DNA of 64,000 bases from Corynebacterium yudongzhengii. GTDB taxonomy: Bacteria > Actinomycetota > Actinomycetes > Mycobacteriales > Mycobacteriaceae. The translations under genes were made by a program, and so were the position numbers. The stretch spans positions 1,364,001 to 1,428,000 of the forward strand of contig NZ_CP026947.1 of the NCBI RefSeq assembly GCF_003065405.1, in the 5' to 3' direction. The notes beneath the pieces are model-generated. The model was not told where the DNA came from and made no database searches. It was given only the letters and a program-made list of their open reading frames with translations. Of the stretch, positions 53,259-63,938 are shown piece by piece; positions within the stretch are counted from its first letter, which is position 1, and each line of letters starts with the position of its first letter.

Positions 53259-53285
53259 CCCGCTAGAAATCGAATTCCTAGCGGG
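53259..53285 (-). terminator. hairpin, probable terminator or remnant
   Basis: CCCGCTAGAAAT-CGA-ATTCCTAGCGGG forms a 12-bp stem with one mismatch; on the minus strand it is followed by TTTCTTGTT, giving a terminator-like signal with no intact gene before it. Confidence 0.45.
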
Positions 53286-53442
53286 GATTCCCATCGTTCC
53301 CGTTTTAATCCGTCATCTGGCAGCAGCGCAGACCTGAATCTATTGAGAATCACCCCCAAGAAGGGCAAGTGGCTACGCGGCGTAGAGAGGCGAGATCAGG
53401 CTAAAATGAACACCTCTCCGAAGAGGGAGATTTTCAAGAAGT

Positions 53443-53492
53443 TGGTAGCGGGGGCAGGGTTCGAACCTACGATCTCTGGGTCTTTATCCAGC
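53443..53492 (-). pseudogene. tRNA-Met-like 3' half (att-site or tRNA remnant)
   Basis: On the minus strand the sequence has a T-arm (GTAGG TTCGAAC CCTGC), an acceptor 3' strand CCCCGCT, discriminator A and an adjacent CCA, and a CTGG...CCAG half of an anticodon stem. It closely resembles the 3' half of actinobacterial tRNA-fMet, but the anticodon loop is altered and one base short and no D-arm or 5' acceptor strand exists. This is what a decayed tRNA or an integration attachment site looks like. Confidence 0.6.
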
Positions 53493-53960
53493 ATCAATGA
53501 CTCTCAAAATCGCTTTGGCAGTTCATTGACGGACGCTGGCAGCACCGCCGTATTTCTTTTCCTACTGACCGCAATACCGCGCGCCCCCACGCGGGCAAAC
53601 CCGCATGACCTCATGGCCGCACCGCAGCACAGCATGACAGATTCCCAAAAAACTCAATTACGGCAAAGTCAGATGACAATGTCTATTTCGATCTGCCCAC
53701 GGTGGATGATGTCGCAGCGAATTCTCCCCGTTTTAGCCTTCCAGCGTCTAATCCCCCCATCTGCTGTCGGATGCGACGTGTATGAACCAAGTTCTATAAG
53801 CACTCCACTGAGGCGAAGTGACTATCACACCTCTAAAACAGATGTTTAAGTAACTATCGACGCTAACCGCGATTCCGCTCCCGAAATCCGCGGATCGTCG
53901 GTAGTAGCTCAAATCCACGCGAGCAAACGCGTACCAACATCGCACCAAACACACAAAAGA

Positions 53961-53994
53961 CCCCACCGGCACCAAAGAAAAGGTGCCGATGGGG
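53961..53994 (-). terminator. rho-independent terminator of ilvBNC
   Basis: CCCCATCGGCACC / GGTGCCGGTGGGG (one wobble pair) with a short loop, followed on the minus strand by TCTTTTGTGTGTTT, 46 bp after the ilvC stop. Confidence 0.88.
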
Positions 53995-54040
53995 CCACAG
54001 ACACAGCTAAAGCGCAGGGAGCGCAGCTAGCGCAAGCAAC

Positions 54041-55090
<1,050 letters not shown>

Positions 55091-55177
55091 TCAATTGTGC
55101 CACAGGTTCACGCCATGGGACGCCATGACATGAGACACTATGGCGCACAAATCCCACTATATGGGATAAGAAAAGTG

Positions 55178-55687
55178 TTAGCGGCTCGGTGCCATCGTCT
55201 TCGGACCGCGGTTGAGCGCGACTAGGCCGGAGCGGACGAGTTCGCGGATGCCGAAGGTTTCGAGGACATCGAGAAGCGCGCGCAACTTATCCGGCGAGCC
55301 GGTCGCCTCGATGATGACGGAGTCCGGGGCGACGTCGACGATGTGGGCGCGGAAGATGTTCGCGGCGTCGACGACCTGCGGCCGGTTCGTGTTGTTCGCG
55401 TTCACCTTCACCATCATCAGCGCACGCGCGACGGTGTGCTCGCGGTCGAGGCGCACGACCTTGATGATCGGGATGAGCTTGTTGAGCTGCTTCGTGATCT
55501 GCTCGATCGAGTCCTCGTCGGCATCGACGACGATGGTCAGCCGCTGCATGCCCGGGTCTTCGGTCTTCGCGGTGACGAAAGACACCAGGCTGTAGCCGCG
55601 GCGGGTGAACATCGCGGATACCCGCGAGATGATGCCGTCGACGTCCTGGACCTGGACGGAAAGGATGTGGCGGGTCTTCTCACTCAT
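55178..55687 (-). CDS. ilvN: acetolactate synthase regulatory subunit
   Basis: A 169-residue small subunit. An N-terminal ACT domain (HILSVQVQDVDGIISRVSAM, about 6-25; GYSLVSF) binds valine for feedback inhibition, and the C-terminal half carries the conserved DSVIIEATGSPDKLRAL segment. It starts right after the ilvB stop (ilvB ends at 55688), so translation is coupled. Confidence 0.96.
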   Translation of the reverse strand: MSEKTRHILSVQVQDVDGIISRVSAMFTRRGYSLVSFVTAKTEDPGMQRLTIVVDADEDSIEQITKQLNKLIPIIKVVRLDREHTVARALMMVKVNANNTNRPQVVDAANIFRAHIVDVAPDSVIIEATGSPDKLRALLDVLETFGIRELVRSGLVALNRGPKTMAPSR

Positions 55688-57559
55688 TTACTTACCCTCC
55701 GGTGCGTGGTCTTCGTGGGCCTCGTCGACGGTCTCGTGGATGTCGGCGGGGGTCTCCGCGGCGGATTCTTCTTCGTCGAAGTCCGGGCGCAGACCGTGTG
55801 CGTACTGGATATCGGAGTTGGAGTTACCGGCGGCGACCATCGGCCAGACCTGCGCGTCCTCGCCGACGATGAAGTCGATGATCACCGGCCGGTCGTTGAT
55901 CTCGCGGGCCTTCTCGATCGCCGGGACGACCTCGTCCTCGCTGGTGACCCGGATGCCGACGGCACCGAGTCCCTCCGCCAGCGCCACGAAGTCGGGGACG
56001 TATTCGTTCTGCTCACGCAGCCGGGTGTGCGAGTAGTGGCCTTCGTAGAACAGCGTCTGCCACTGCCGGACCATGCCGAGGTTGCCGTTGTTGATGAGGG
56101 CGACCTTCACCGGCAGGCCCTCGACGGCCATGGTGGTGATCTCCTGGTTGGTCATCTGGAAGCAGCCGTCGCCGTCGATGGCCCACACCTCTTTGTCCGG
56201 GGCGCCGGCCTTCGCGCCGAGCGCCGCCGGGACGGAGTAGCCCATCGTGCCGAGGCCACCGGAGTTCAGCCAGGTCCGCGGCTTTTCGAAGTTCAGGAAC
56301 TGTGCCGCCCACATCTGGTGCTGGCCGACGCCGGCGACGTAGACCGCATCCGGCCCGACCGTCTCCGCCACCTTCTCGATGACATATTGCGGCGACAGCG
56401 AGCCGTCGGCCTGCGGGTCGTAGCCGCGCGGGAAGCGCTCCTTAAGCCCTGCCAGGTAAGAGCGCCAGGTGCTGAAGTCCGGGCGGTTTTCAGTTGTCGA
56501 CGACCGGAAGTTCGCATCCAGCGCGTGCAGGACCTTCTTCGCGTCGCCGACGATCGGGACGTCGGCCGCGCGGATCTTGCCGATCTCCGCCGGATCGATA
56601 TCGGCGTGGATGACCTTGGCGTGGGGCGCGAAGGAGTCGGTGTCGCCGGTGACGCGGTCGTCGAAACGCGCGCCAATCGTGATGAGCAGATCCGAGCGCT
56701 GCATGGCGCCGACGGCAGGGACGGTGCCGTGCATGCCGGGCATACCCATGTGCAGCTCGTGGGAGTCCGGGAAGCTGCCGAGCGCCATCAAGGTGGTCAC
56801 GACCGGGATGCCGGAGTACTCCGCAAACGAGAGCAACTCGTCGGAGGCGTTGGCCTTGATGACGCCGCCGCCGATGTAGAGCACCGGCCGCTCCGACTGC
56901 TGGATGAGCTTGACCGCCTGCGCGATCTGACGCGAGTGTGGGCTGGTGACCGGCTTGTAGCCCGGCATGTCGACCTTGGGCGGCCAGACGAAATCGAATT
57001 CGGCGTTCTGGACGTCCTTCGGGATATCGACGAGCACCGGGCCCGGACGACCCGTGCCCGCCAGGTGGAAGGCCGCGGCGATGGCCTCCGGGATGTCCTC
57101 CGGGCGGGTGACCATGAAGTTGTGCTTGGTCACCGGCATCGTCACGCCGCGGATATCCGCCTCCTGGAAGGCATCGGTGCCCAGAAGCGACGAGCCCACC
57201 TGGCCCGTGATGGCGACGATGGGGACGCTGTCGAGGGCGGCGTCGGCAAGCGCCGTGACCAGGTTCGTCGCCCCCGGCCCGGAGGTGGCGATGCACACGC
57301 CGACCTTGCCGGAGGTCATGGCGTAGCCCTCCGACGCGTGCCCGGCACCCTGCTCGTGGCGCGTGAGGACGTGGCGTAGCTTCTGCGAGGCAAACAGGGC
57401 ATCGTACAGCGGAAGTACGGCTCCACCCGGAATACCGAACACGGTGCCCGCATCTAGGTTCTCCAGCGACCTCACGATGGCCTGGGCACCGGACATTCTC
57501 TCACTGCTCGTGCCGGCGCCTGAGGGCGCCGCCGGAGTGGGCTTGTCGGAAGCTGCCAC
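55688..57559 (-). CDS. ilvB: acetolactate synthase catalytic subunit
   Basis: A 623-residue ThDP enzyme. [14 protein letters not shown] and [14 protein letters not shown] (the ThDP Glu, about 84) at the N-terminal domain; the middle FAD/ROSSMANN domain with [13 protein letters not shown] (about 295); and the C-terminal ThDP motif [17 protein letters not shown] ... NNGNLGM (GDG...NN, about 465-495). First gene of ilvBNC, controlled by the leader described below. GTG start as translated; about 145 bp separate it from the leader peptide stop. Confidence 0.97.
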   Translation of the reverse strand: MAASDKPTPAAPSGAGTSSERMSGAQAIVRSLENLDAGTVFGIPGGAVLPLYDALFASQKLRHVLTRHEQGAGHASEGYAMTSGKVGVCIATSGPGATNLVTALADAALDSVPIVAITGQVGSSLLGTDAFQEADIRGVTMPVTKHNFMVTRPEDIPEAIAAAFHLAGTGRPGPVLVDIPKDVQNAEFDFVWPPKVDMPGYKPVTSPHSRQIAQAVKLIQQSERPVLYIGGGVIKANASDELLSFAEYSGIPVVTTLMALGSFPDSHELHMGMPGMHGTVPAVGAMQRSDLLITIGARFDDRVTGDTDSFAPHAKVIHADIDPAEIGKIRAADVPIVGDAKKVLHALDANFRSSTTENRPDFSTWRSYLAGLKERFPRGYDPQADGSLSPQYVIEKVAETVGPDAVYVAGVGQHQMWAAQFLNFEKPRTWLNSGGLGTMGYSVPAALGAKAGAPDKEVWAIDGDGCFQMTNQEITTMAVEGLPVKVALINNGNLGMVRQWQTLFYEGHYSHTRLREQNEYVPDFVALAEGLGAVGIRVTSEDEVVPAIEKAREINDRPVIIDFIVGEDAQVWPMVAAGNSNSDIQYAHGLRPDFDEEESAAETPADIHETVDEAHEDHAPEGK

Positions 57560-57629
57560 TGTTTTAAGCTCCTTATCTCAACCAGAACTGGCGGTATGAC
57601 GGAAAGTTAGAAGGTGACCCTATGACAAT

Positions 57630-57668
57630 GCCCTCGGCCAGCACGGGTTGGAAGGTGCTGTCGAGGGC
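57630..57668 (-). terminator. ilvB attenuator hairpin
   Basis: On the minus strand GCCCTCG-A-CAGCAC pairs with GTGCTG-GC-CGAGGGC across a short loop, followed by ATTGTCAT. It sits between the leader peptide and ilvB, the position of the transcription attenuator known in C. glutamicum. Confidence 0.6.
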
Positions 57669-57702
57669 GCGAGCCGGAGACGACGAAAACGGTAGCCGTC
57701 GA

Positions 57703-57753
57703 TCACGGGCTGCGCCGTGCGCGTACTACCGAAATAAGTCGCATCTTGGTCAT
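57703..57753 (-). CDS. ilvB leader peptide
   Basis: A 16-residue ORF MTKMRLISVVRARRSP ending in TGA, upstream of ilvB. It resembles the C. glutamicum ilv leader peptide in length, in the run of branched-chain codons (Leu, Ile, Val, Val) and in the RxRR-P ending. Ribosome stalling at these codons would free the operon from attenuation. A TATGCT -10 box lies 7 bp before its ATG, so it is translated from a leaderless start. Confidence 0.75.
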   Translation of the reverse strand: MTKMRLISVVRARRSP

Positions 57754-57760
57754 GTAACCC

Positions 57761-57766
57761 AGCATA
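57761..57766 (-). promoter_or_regulatory. -10 box TATGCT of the ilvBNC promoter
   Basis: TATGCT (minus strand) with TTTTAC about 17 bp upstream as a weak -35; transcription would begin at or very close to the leader peptide ATG. Confidence 0.55.
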
Positions 57767-57847
57767 CACAGCAGTCCCCGATGTAAAACAGCTTTACCCC
57801 CGCTGATCCCCAACTAATTTTCAGATGGGTGTTTTAGAGTCGCGCTC

Positions 57848-59506
57848 ATGCCCATCATGTACTTTCTCGACCAGCTCTGGGCGTGGGTCGCGAACACCGG
57901 CATCAACCTGGCCATCATCGTGGTGTTGGCCCTGTTGGTGCCGCGTATCGGCCGCTTCGCTGAGCGCGTCGTCGAACGCGAGATCGCCTCGCGGCAAAAC
58001 GACGACGAATCGAAGGCCTCCCTGGCGATCGCCGGCGTTGGCATCTACGTCGCGCAGGTCGTTGTCTACTTCCTTCTGGCGCTGGCGTTTCTCTCTGAGC
58101 TCGGGTTCTCGCTCGCCGGCGCGGCGATTCCCGCCACCGTGGTCTCCGCCGCCGTCGGTTTTGGCGCGCAGTCGATCATCGCCGACTTCCTCGCCGGGTT
58201 CTTCATCCTCTCGGAGAAGCAATATGGTGTCGGTGACTGGGTGCGCTTCCAGGGCAACGGCATCGACGTCGAAGGCAGCGTCATCTCTATTACGATGCGC
58301 ACCACCACGATCCGCACCCTCGCCCAGGAGACGGTCACCATCCCGAACTCCACGGCGCGCGTGTGCATCAATACCTCGAACTACTGGTCGCGCGCGGTCA
58401 TCGTCATGCCGATCCCGCTTTTAGGTTCCGAATCCGCCGCGAACGCCGTCAAACGTGCCGAAAGCGCCACCCGCAGCGCCTTGGAGCGTTCCGAGATCAC
58501 CGACCACCTCATCGGCGAGCTGGATGTGCAGCCGGCGACCGCGGTGACGCCGCCGTCGACAGTTGGTATGCCATGGACCATGGACGTCCGCCTCATGATC
58601 CAGGTCCACGCCGGCGAGCAGTGGGCCGTCGAGCGCGCCGTGCGCCTGGCCATCCTGGAGGAGTTCTGGGATGAATACGGCTCGGCGACCACGGCGTCCG
58701 GGTTGCTTCGCGACGAGCTCGCCGAAGAGCTTCCCCCGCAACCGGTGCGGCCGGCCTCATCGAAGCACAAGGCTAAAGAGTCTGCTGCCTCCGCTGCCGA
58801 TACCCCGACCGAGGTCCACGACCCCGTCACCGCCGACGCGGGCTCGCGCGACGAGGGCGATAACCCGGTGCCGACGCATCTGTCGCAGCCCGATGGCTCG
58901 GATCCGGCGGCGGAGCGGCTCGGCGACGATACCGAAGATGACGATCCCGAAGATACGGAAGAGGCCGAGGAGCGCCCGAACCGCCGCCAGCGGATCATGA
59001 CGCTCGTGCGCGAGACCCGCGGCTCGACCTTCTGGATGCTCGGCGTGTTGGGGTTGTTGCTCGTCGCCAAGCTTCTGTTCTTCTCCACCGAAGGTGCCGA
59101 CGGTGAGCGCATCGCCGGCATCCTCGCCCCGCCGGTGCGCGACTCCGCCGAGCAGACCACCGAGGAAACCCCCACGGGTGAGGCGGTCGAGACCGAGGAG
59201 CCGGTGAACACCCCGTCGCAGGCGCCGCAGGACAGCGACACGAACCAGGCACCGGGTTCCGCCACGAACCAGGCGCCGGAGGATAGCTCGCAGGGTGGGA
59301 CCGAGCAGAATAGCCAGTCCGGCTCGCAGGCCGATAGCTCCACGGGCGGGCAAAGCGGCGGGCAGTCCGGGCAGTCCGGGCAATCCGGTAACCAGGGCTC
59401 CGGCAACCAGTCCGGGCAGTCGCCGAATACGGTCGAGCCGCAATCCGCGGAGCAGGAGACCCAGCCGGCCACCCCTGAAGAGAGCGAACCGACCGCGGTC
59501 AACTAG
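57848..59506 (+). CDS. mscCG: MscS-type mechanosensitive channel with C-terminal extension (MscCG-like)
   Basis: A 552-residue channel. Three N-terminal helices (about 14-32, 62-86, 92-115); the pore-lining third helix is Gly/Ala-rich ([20 protein letters not shown]) as in MscS. The cytoplasmic beta domain follows ([18 protein letters not shown]). A long acidic linker, a fourth membrane helix ([17 protein letters not shown], about 393-410) and a Gln/Gly/Ser-rich tail complete it. That extra helix and the location beside ilvBNC match C. glutamicum MscCG (NCgl1221), which exports glutamate. TAGAGT 7 bp before the ATG suggests a leaderless start. Confidence 0.88.
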   Translation: MPIMYFLDQLWAWVANTGINLAIIVVLALLVPRIGRFAERVVEREIASRQNDDESKASLAIAGVGIYVAQVVVYFLLALAFLSELGFSLAGAAIPATVVSAAVGFGAQSIIADFLAGFFILSEKQYGVGDWVRFQGNGIDVEGSVISITMRTTTIRTLAQETVTIPNSTARVCINTSNYWSRAVIVMPIPLLGSESAANAVKRAESATRSALERSEITDHLIGELDVQPATAVTPPSTVGMPWTMDVRLMIQVHAGEQWAVERAVRLAILEEFWDEYGSATTASGLLRDELAEELPPQPVRPASSKHKAKESAASAADTPTEVHDPVTADAGSRDEGDNPVPTHLSQPDGSDPAAERLGDDTEDDDPEDTEEAEERPNRRQRIMTLVRETRGSTFWMLGVLGLLLVAKLLFFSTEGADGERIAGILAPPVRDSAEQTTEETPTGEAVETEEPVNTPSQAPQDSDTNQAPGSATNQAPEDSSQGGTEQNSQSGSQADSSTGGQSGGQSGQSGQSGNQGSGNQSGQSPNTVEPQSAEQETQPATPEESEPTAVN

Positions 59507-59517
59507 GATTTTCGTGC

Positions 59518-60027
59518 ATGAGCCCCGCTGAACCCTTGCACTTTCGCCCGGACCGCGGCAATGTTCTCGCCGGCATCTTCATCGCCGCGATTTTCTTCAT
59601 CATCGTCGGCTGGGCACCGCAGTATCTGTTCTGGATCCTGCTGTTCCCGCTGGTCTTCATCTTCTGGGTGCTGCGCTCGGCCACGATCGTCGACGACAAT
59701 GGCATCACGATCCGCTACGCCTTTAAGGGCAACAAGCAGTTTGCCTGGGAGGAGATCAACGGCGTCGGCTTCAAGGGCTCACGCAGCTTAGTGCAGACCA
59801 CCGCAGGTGAGGAGCACCCCTTGCCCGGCGTAACCTTCAACTCACTGCCGAAGCTCGCCGAGGCCTCCCGCGGGCGGATCCCGGATGCGATCACCGCCGC
59901 CCAGGAGGACGCGGACGGCAAGATGGAGGTCGTCGACCGCGATGGCCACCGCGTGCTGATGACCCAAGAGGAGTACCAGGCGCACCTGCAGCAGCAGAAA
60001 CGCGACAATCCGGGCACCTCTCACTAG
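59518..60027 (+). CDS. PH-domain-like membrane protein
   Basis: A 169-residue protein with two adjacent membrane helices (about 17-34 and 36-53, FIAAIFFIIVGWAPQYLF WILLF) and a bacterial PH-type domain after them (ATIVDDNGITIRYAFKG ... FAWEEINGVGFKG ... GVTFNSLPKLAEAS). Such proteins follow mscCG-type genes in corynebacteria. Function unknown. TAGGAT lies 6 bp before the ATG, suggesting a leaderless start. Confidence 0.75.
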   Translation: MSPAEPLHFRPDRGNVLAGIFIAAIFFIIVGWAPQYLFWILLFPLVFIFWVLRSATIVDDNGITIRYAFKGNKQFAWEEINGVGFKGSRSLVQTTAGEEHPLPGVTFNSLPKLAEASRGRIPDAITAAQEDADGKMEVVDRDGHRVLMTQEEYQAHLQQQKRDNPGTSH

Positions 60028-60091
60028 GATGTCACGTCATACACCTTTGTGACCACGCAGTTCCGGTCACCCGATATGAGGAGACGATTCG

Positions 60092-61942
60092 ATGTATCCC
60101 CTTCGTTCCAAAGTCACAACCGTCGGCCGCCAAGCTGCCGGCGCCCGCGCCCTGTGGCGCGCGACTGGTAGCACTGAGAACGATTTTGGCAAGCCGATCG
60201 TCGCCATCGTGAACTCCTACACGCAGTTCGTGCCGGGGCATGTGCACCTCAAGAACGTCGGCGACATCGTCGCGGATGCGGTCCGTGCCGCCGGCGGCGT
60301 GCCGAAGGAGTTCAACACCATCGCCGTCGACGACGGCATCGCCATGGGCCACAGCGGCATGCTCTATTCCCTGCCGAGCCGAGAGATCATCTCCGACTCG
60401 GTGGAGTACATGGTCAACGCCCACACCGCCGACGCCATGGTGTGCATCTCCAACTGTGACAAGATCACCCCGGGCATGCTCAACGCCGCGATGCGGCTGA
60501 ACATCCCGTCTGTGTTCGTCTCCGGCGGGCCGATGGAGGCGGGCAAGGCCGTCGTCATCGACGGTGTCGCCTCGTCTGCCGACGCCCCCACCGACCTCAT
60601 CACCGCCATCGCGCACTCGGCCAACGATGCGGTGAGCGACGACAAGCTCACGGAGATCGAGAACTCCGCCTGCCCGACCTGCGGCTCGTGCTCCGGCATG
60701 TTCACCGCGAACTCGATGAACTGCCTCACCGAGGCCCTCGGGCTCTCTTTGCCGGGCAACGGCACGACGCTGGCCACGCATAGCGCCCGTCGGCAGCTGT
60801 TCGAGGACGCCGGCGAGATGATCGTCGATATGTGCCGCCGCTACTACGGCGAGGAAGACGACTCCGTGCTGCCGCGCTCGGTGGCCACCAAGGCCGCGTT
60901 CCGCAACGCCATGGCGCTGGATATGGCCATGGGCGGCTCCACCAACACGGTGCTGCACATCCTCGCCGCCGCCCGGGAGGGCGAGGTCGACTTCGACTTG
61001 AGCGATATCGACGAGATCTCCTACCGCATCCCGTGCATCTCGAAGGTCGCACCGAACGGCACGTACCACATCGAGGACGTCCACCGCGCCGGCGGCATCC
61101 CCGCCATCTTGGGCGAGCTGCACCGCGCCGGGCTTCTCGACGACAGCGTCCACTCCGTCTCCTACCCCGACCTGGACAGCTGGCTCGCGGACTGGGATAT
61201 CCGCGGCGACAGCGCCACCGACGAGGCACGCGAGCTCTTCCACGCCGCGCCCGGCGGCAAGCGCACCACCGAGCCTTTCGCGCAGAGCGCCCGCTGGGAG
61301 TCGCTGGATACCGACCGGGAAAACGGCTGCATCCACTCCGTGGAGCACGCGTTTTCCTCCGACGGCGGCCTGGTGATCCTGCGCGGAAACCTGGCGCCGG
61401 ACGGGGCCGTCGTCAAGGCGGCCGGTGTGGAGAAGGAGCTGTGGACGTTCAGCGGCCCGGCCCGCGTCGTGGAATCGCAGGAGCAGGCCGTGTCCATGAT
61501 CCTGCGCCGCGAGGTCCAGCCGGGTGATGTGGTGGTCATCCGCTACGAGGGCCCCTCGGGCGGACCGGGCATGCAGGAGATGCTGCACCCGACCTCGTTC
61601 CTCAAGGGCGCCGGTCTCGGCAAGGTCTGCGCCTTGATTACCGACGGGCGCTTCTCCGGCGGCACCTCGGGACTGTCGATCGGCCACATCTCCCCCGAGG
61701 CCGCCCACGGCGGTCTCATCGCCCTGATCGAGGACGGCGATACGATCTCCATCGACGTCCACGAGCGCAAGCTCACCTTGGATGTCGACGACGACGAGCT
61801 CGAGCGCCGCCGCCTCGCCCAGGAGGAGCGCGAGGCGCCCTTCACCCCGAAGGATCGCGATCGCACCGTGACCAAGGCGCTGCGCGCCTACGCGAAGATG
61901 GCCACGAGCGCCGACAAGGGCGCCGTGCGCCAAGTCGACTAA
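60092..61942 (+). CDS. ilvD: dihydroxy-acid dehydratase
   Basis: A 616-residue Fe-S dehydratase of valine and isoleucine synthesis. Marks: [20 protein letters not shown], cluster cysteines in [14 protein letters not shown] (about 122-135) and [17 protein letters not shown] (about 193-209), [10 protein letters not shown], and [15 protein letters not shown]. Length matches the short form. GAGGAG precedes the ATG. Together with ilvBNC on the other side of mscCG it completes the valine pathway up to the transaminase. Confidence 0.97.
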   Translation: MYPLRSKVTTVGRQAAGARALWRATGSTENDFGKPIVAIVNSYTQFVPGHVHLKNVGDIVADAVRAAGGVPKEFNTIAVDDGIAMGHSGMLYSLPSREIISDSVEYMVNAHTADAMVCISNCDKITPGMLNAAMRLNIPSVFVSGGPMEAGKAVVIDGVASSADAPTDLITAIAHSANDAVSDDKLTEIENSACPTCGSCSGMFTANSMNCLTEALGLSLPGNGTTLATHSARRQLFEDAGEMIVDMCRRYYGEEDDSVLPRSVATKAAFRNAMALDMAMGGSTNTVLHILAAAREGEVDFDLSDIDEISYRIPCISKVAPNGTYHIEDVHRAGGIPAILGELHRAGLLDDSVHSVSYPDLDSWLADWDIRGDSATDEARELFHAAPGGKRTTEPFAQSARWESLDTDRENGCIHSVEHAFSSDGGLVILRGNLAPDGAVVKAAGVEKELWTFSGPARVVESQEQAVSMILRREVQPGDVVVIRYEGPSGGPGMQEMLHPTSFLKGAGLGKVCALITDGRFSGGTSGLSIGHISPEAAHGGLIALIEDGDTISIDVHERKLTLDVDDDELERRRLAQEEREAPFTPKDRDRTVTKALRAYAKMATSADKGAVRQVD

Positions 61943-61953
61943 CCTTATCTTTT

Positions 61954-63261
61954 ATGGCTTATTCGACTCGCTCGGTGACCTCGTCGTGGGCGACCACCTC
62001 GGTGGTCACGCTTTTGACCTGGCTGGGTGCGCTCGCCGGCATCGGGGTTACGACCCGCCAGATCGCGGCGACCGACTTCCCCGTCGACATGGCGATCTAC
62101 CGCGAAGGCGTGCGCGCCTTCATGTCGGGCGGCGAGATGTACGACGTACCCATGTACGCCGGCGATCTCGCGCTGCCTTTCATCTACCCACCGTTCGGGG
62201 CGCTCGTCCTCGTACCGCTGACGGCACCGCCGGGACTTACCGACGTCGCCGCCGCCGGCATCATGATCGGCCTTTCTAACCTCTTGGTCCTGGCCTGCCT
62301 GTGGGTGGTGCTCCACGCGATCGCCGGTGAGCTGAAGAAGCCCATCATCCGCATGGTCGCCATGGTGGTATGGCCGGCGATGCTCTTGATCGAGCCGGTG
62401 GATCTCAACAACGGTTTCGCGCAGATCAACATCGTGCTCATGGCGCTCGTGGTCTTCGACCTCGTGCCGCGCAAGCCATCGTGGTTGCCGCAGGGCACGT
62501 TGATCGGCATCGCGGCGGCGATCAAACTCACGCCTTTAGTCTTCGGGCTGTACTGGCTGGTGCGCCGGGACTGGCGCTCGATCCTCACCGCGGCGATCTC
62601 CGCGATCGTGTGCACGCTCCTAGCAGCGATCTGGCGTTTCGACGCCACCGTTCAGTTCTACTTCTCCACCCTCGCCGGCATGGGGACGACCAGCGAGTTT
62701 GGCGTGGACACCACCTATCAGTCCAACTCCTCCCTCAAGGGCATGCTCATGCGCTTCGCCCCCGACGGCGAGTGGCTGGATGCCAACGGCACGCTCATCA
62801 ACGTGTTGTGGCTTATGCTCGCACTCGTCACCGTCGTGGCCGGCGGCTGGCTGATGTACCAGCTCATCCAGCGTGGGCTCCACGTCGACGCGGTGCTCGT
62901 CAACGCCGTGGTGATGCTTCTGATCTCCCCCGTCTCCTGGTCGCACCACTGGGTGTGGCTGGCGCTGATCATCCCGGTCTTCGCCTGGCGATCCACCACC
63001 ATCTTCGGCTACCGAGGTTTCCTCGGCGGCCTGCTCGTGGTCTGGTCGTTGTTGATCTTCACCGTGCCGCCGAAGTGGTGGTTCGGAGACGCCATCGATC
63101 TTTGGGCCCTCGACTTCTTCCAACGCGTGCTGGTCTCTGACTTCGTCTGGCTCGGCGGGCTGCTGCTCGTCGCGGTGGCGCTGGGCATCCGGCGGGTCGA
63201 TCGCCCCGGCAAGGGCGATGAGCGCGAACTACTCGCTGACGGCCGCGTCGCCTCTCGGTAG
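61954..63261 (+). CDS. GT87-family membrane glycosyltransferase
   Basis: A 435-residue polytopic protein of the GT87/DUF2029 mannosyltransferase group, which uses polyprenyl-phosphate sugars to build lipoarabinomannan, PIM or arabinogalactan. About nine to ten membrane helices are visible. Family marks: DMAIYREGVRAFMSG with the catalytic-type Asp, FIYPPFGALVL, NNGFAQINIVLMALVV, IAAAIKLTPLVFGLYWLV and NSSLKGML. SPVSWSHHWVW is characteristic for the group. It starts 11 bp after ilvD with no clear ribosome site. Exact acceptor unknown. Confidence 0.85.
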   Translation: MAYSTRSVTSSWATTSVVTLLTWLGALAGIGVTTRQIAATDFPVDMAIYREGVRAFMSGGEMYDVPMYAGDLALPFIYPPFGALVLVPLTAPPGLTDVAAAGIMIGLSNLLVLACLWVVLHAIAGELKKPIIRMVAMVVWPAMLLIEPVDLNNGFAQINIVLMALVVFDLVPRKPSWLPQGTLIGIAAAIKLTPLVFGLYWLVRRDWRSILTAAISAIVCTLLAAIWRFDATVQFYFSTLAGMGTTSEFGVDTTYQSNSSLKGMLMRFAPDGEWLDANGTLINVLWLMLALVTVVAGGWLMYQLIQRGLHVDAVLVNAVVMLLISPVSWSHHWVWLALIIPVFAWRSTTIFGYRGFLGGLLVVWSLLIFTVPPKWWFGDAIDLWALDFFQRVLVSDFVWLGGLLLVAVALGIRRVDRPGKGDERELLADGRVASR

Positions 63262-63391
63262 GGGTTTCGGTTTGGGGTCTGAGTCGGTTGCGGCGCTGGG
63301 GGCGGATTCGGTTTGACGGCCTGAGCGTTTCTGCAGGTCAGGACGTGGGGACAGGCCGGGCAGTAAGCAGGCTGTGGCCGAAGCTCATGCA

Positions 63392-63497
63392 GCGCTAACG
63401 CTGGTCAAAAGGAGGGGCACCTAAAGGAGTACTGGTTTCGACCTCGCGAGAGCCCTTTCTATGAGGGTGAATTCGACCAGCGCTAACGCGCTATGGG
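63392..63497. repeat. palindromic intergenic repeat family A, copy 6
   Basis: The most complete copy: GCGCTAACGCTGGTCAAAAG at left and TTCGACCAGCGCTAACGCGC at right pair over almost 20 bp; inner parts AAAGGAGTACTGGTTTCGAC and GAGCCCTTTCTATGAGGG lie between. Confidence 0.8.
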
Positions 63498-63623
63498 CGC
63501 TTGGGCGGCGGCGCGTGCGGGAAGCGTGCGGTGGGCATCTCGCCAGCCCCGTTCGCCTCAGCAGCCTCGCCAGCCCCAGCCGGTCCCGCCGAGGCGGCTC
63601 GAACCGGCAGCCCGTCCGATGCA

Positions 63624-63714
63624 ACGCTAACGCTGGTCGAAAGGAGGAACACCTAAAGGAGCGCTAGTTTCGACCTCGCGAGAGCCCTTTCTATGAGGGT
63701 GAATTCGACCAGGC
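63624..63714. repeat. palindromic intergenic repeat family A, copy 7
   Basis: ACGCTAACGCTGGTCGAAAG ... CTCGCGAGAGCCCTTTCTAT ... AATTCGACCAG; its centre matches copy 6 almost base for base, but the right outer arm is cut short. Confidence 0.8.
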
Positions 63715-63832
63715 GTCTGGTTAAAGGCGTTAAACAACGTTTAGGTTTCTGTTGTGACGGATGGGACTAGTGTGTGGATTGGGGTGGCACTTTTGGGAGC
63801 CTGCGGGCTTTCGGCTGGCCTGCGTGTGTGTT

Positions 63833-63938
63833 GCGCTAGCGCTGGTCGAAAGGAAGCACCCCTAAAGGAGTACTGGTTTCGACCGCGTGGAACTCCTTTC
63901 TATGGGGGTGATTTCGACCAGCGATAACGCGCTATGGG
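63833..63938. repeat. palindromic intergenic repeat family A, copy 8
   Basis: GCGCTAGCGCTGGTCGAAAG ... AAAGGAGTACTGGTTTCGAC ... TTTCGACCAGCGATAACGCG then CTATGGG; full-length copy with paired base changes relative to copy 6. Confidence 0.8.

Larger units (their letters stand above)
52927..53950. other. gene-poor region upstream of the ilvC end
   Basis: About 1 kb without a supportable gene. A plus-strand frame from 53058 to 53849 exists but runs through a tRNA-like sequence and a hairpin and has no ribosome site. Its first part (AAHPTAATAQ, then GEPAVNIEGPFAEWGIPT) has a secreted-protein flavour and may be a remnant. Confidence 0.5.

Noticed and set aside
53443..53492. Functional tRNA
   Set aside because: No 5' half, no D-arm and a damaged anticodon loop; annotated as a remnant instead.
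53058..53849. 263-codon plus-strand ORF
   Set aside because: It crosses the tRNA-like sequence (its AGAGFEP peptide is simply a translated T-arm), a hairpin and the middle of a gene-poor region, and starts with TTG without a ribosome site.
55343..57379. 678-codon plus-strand ORF opposite ilvN/ilvB
   Set aside because: Antisense shadow of ilvB and ilvN with Asp/Val/Arg-rich composition and no ribosome site.
60032..61933. 633-codon minus-strand ORF opposite ilvD
   Set aside because: Antisense shadow of ilvD; composition is repetitive Gly/Ala/Val/Arg/His without any domain.
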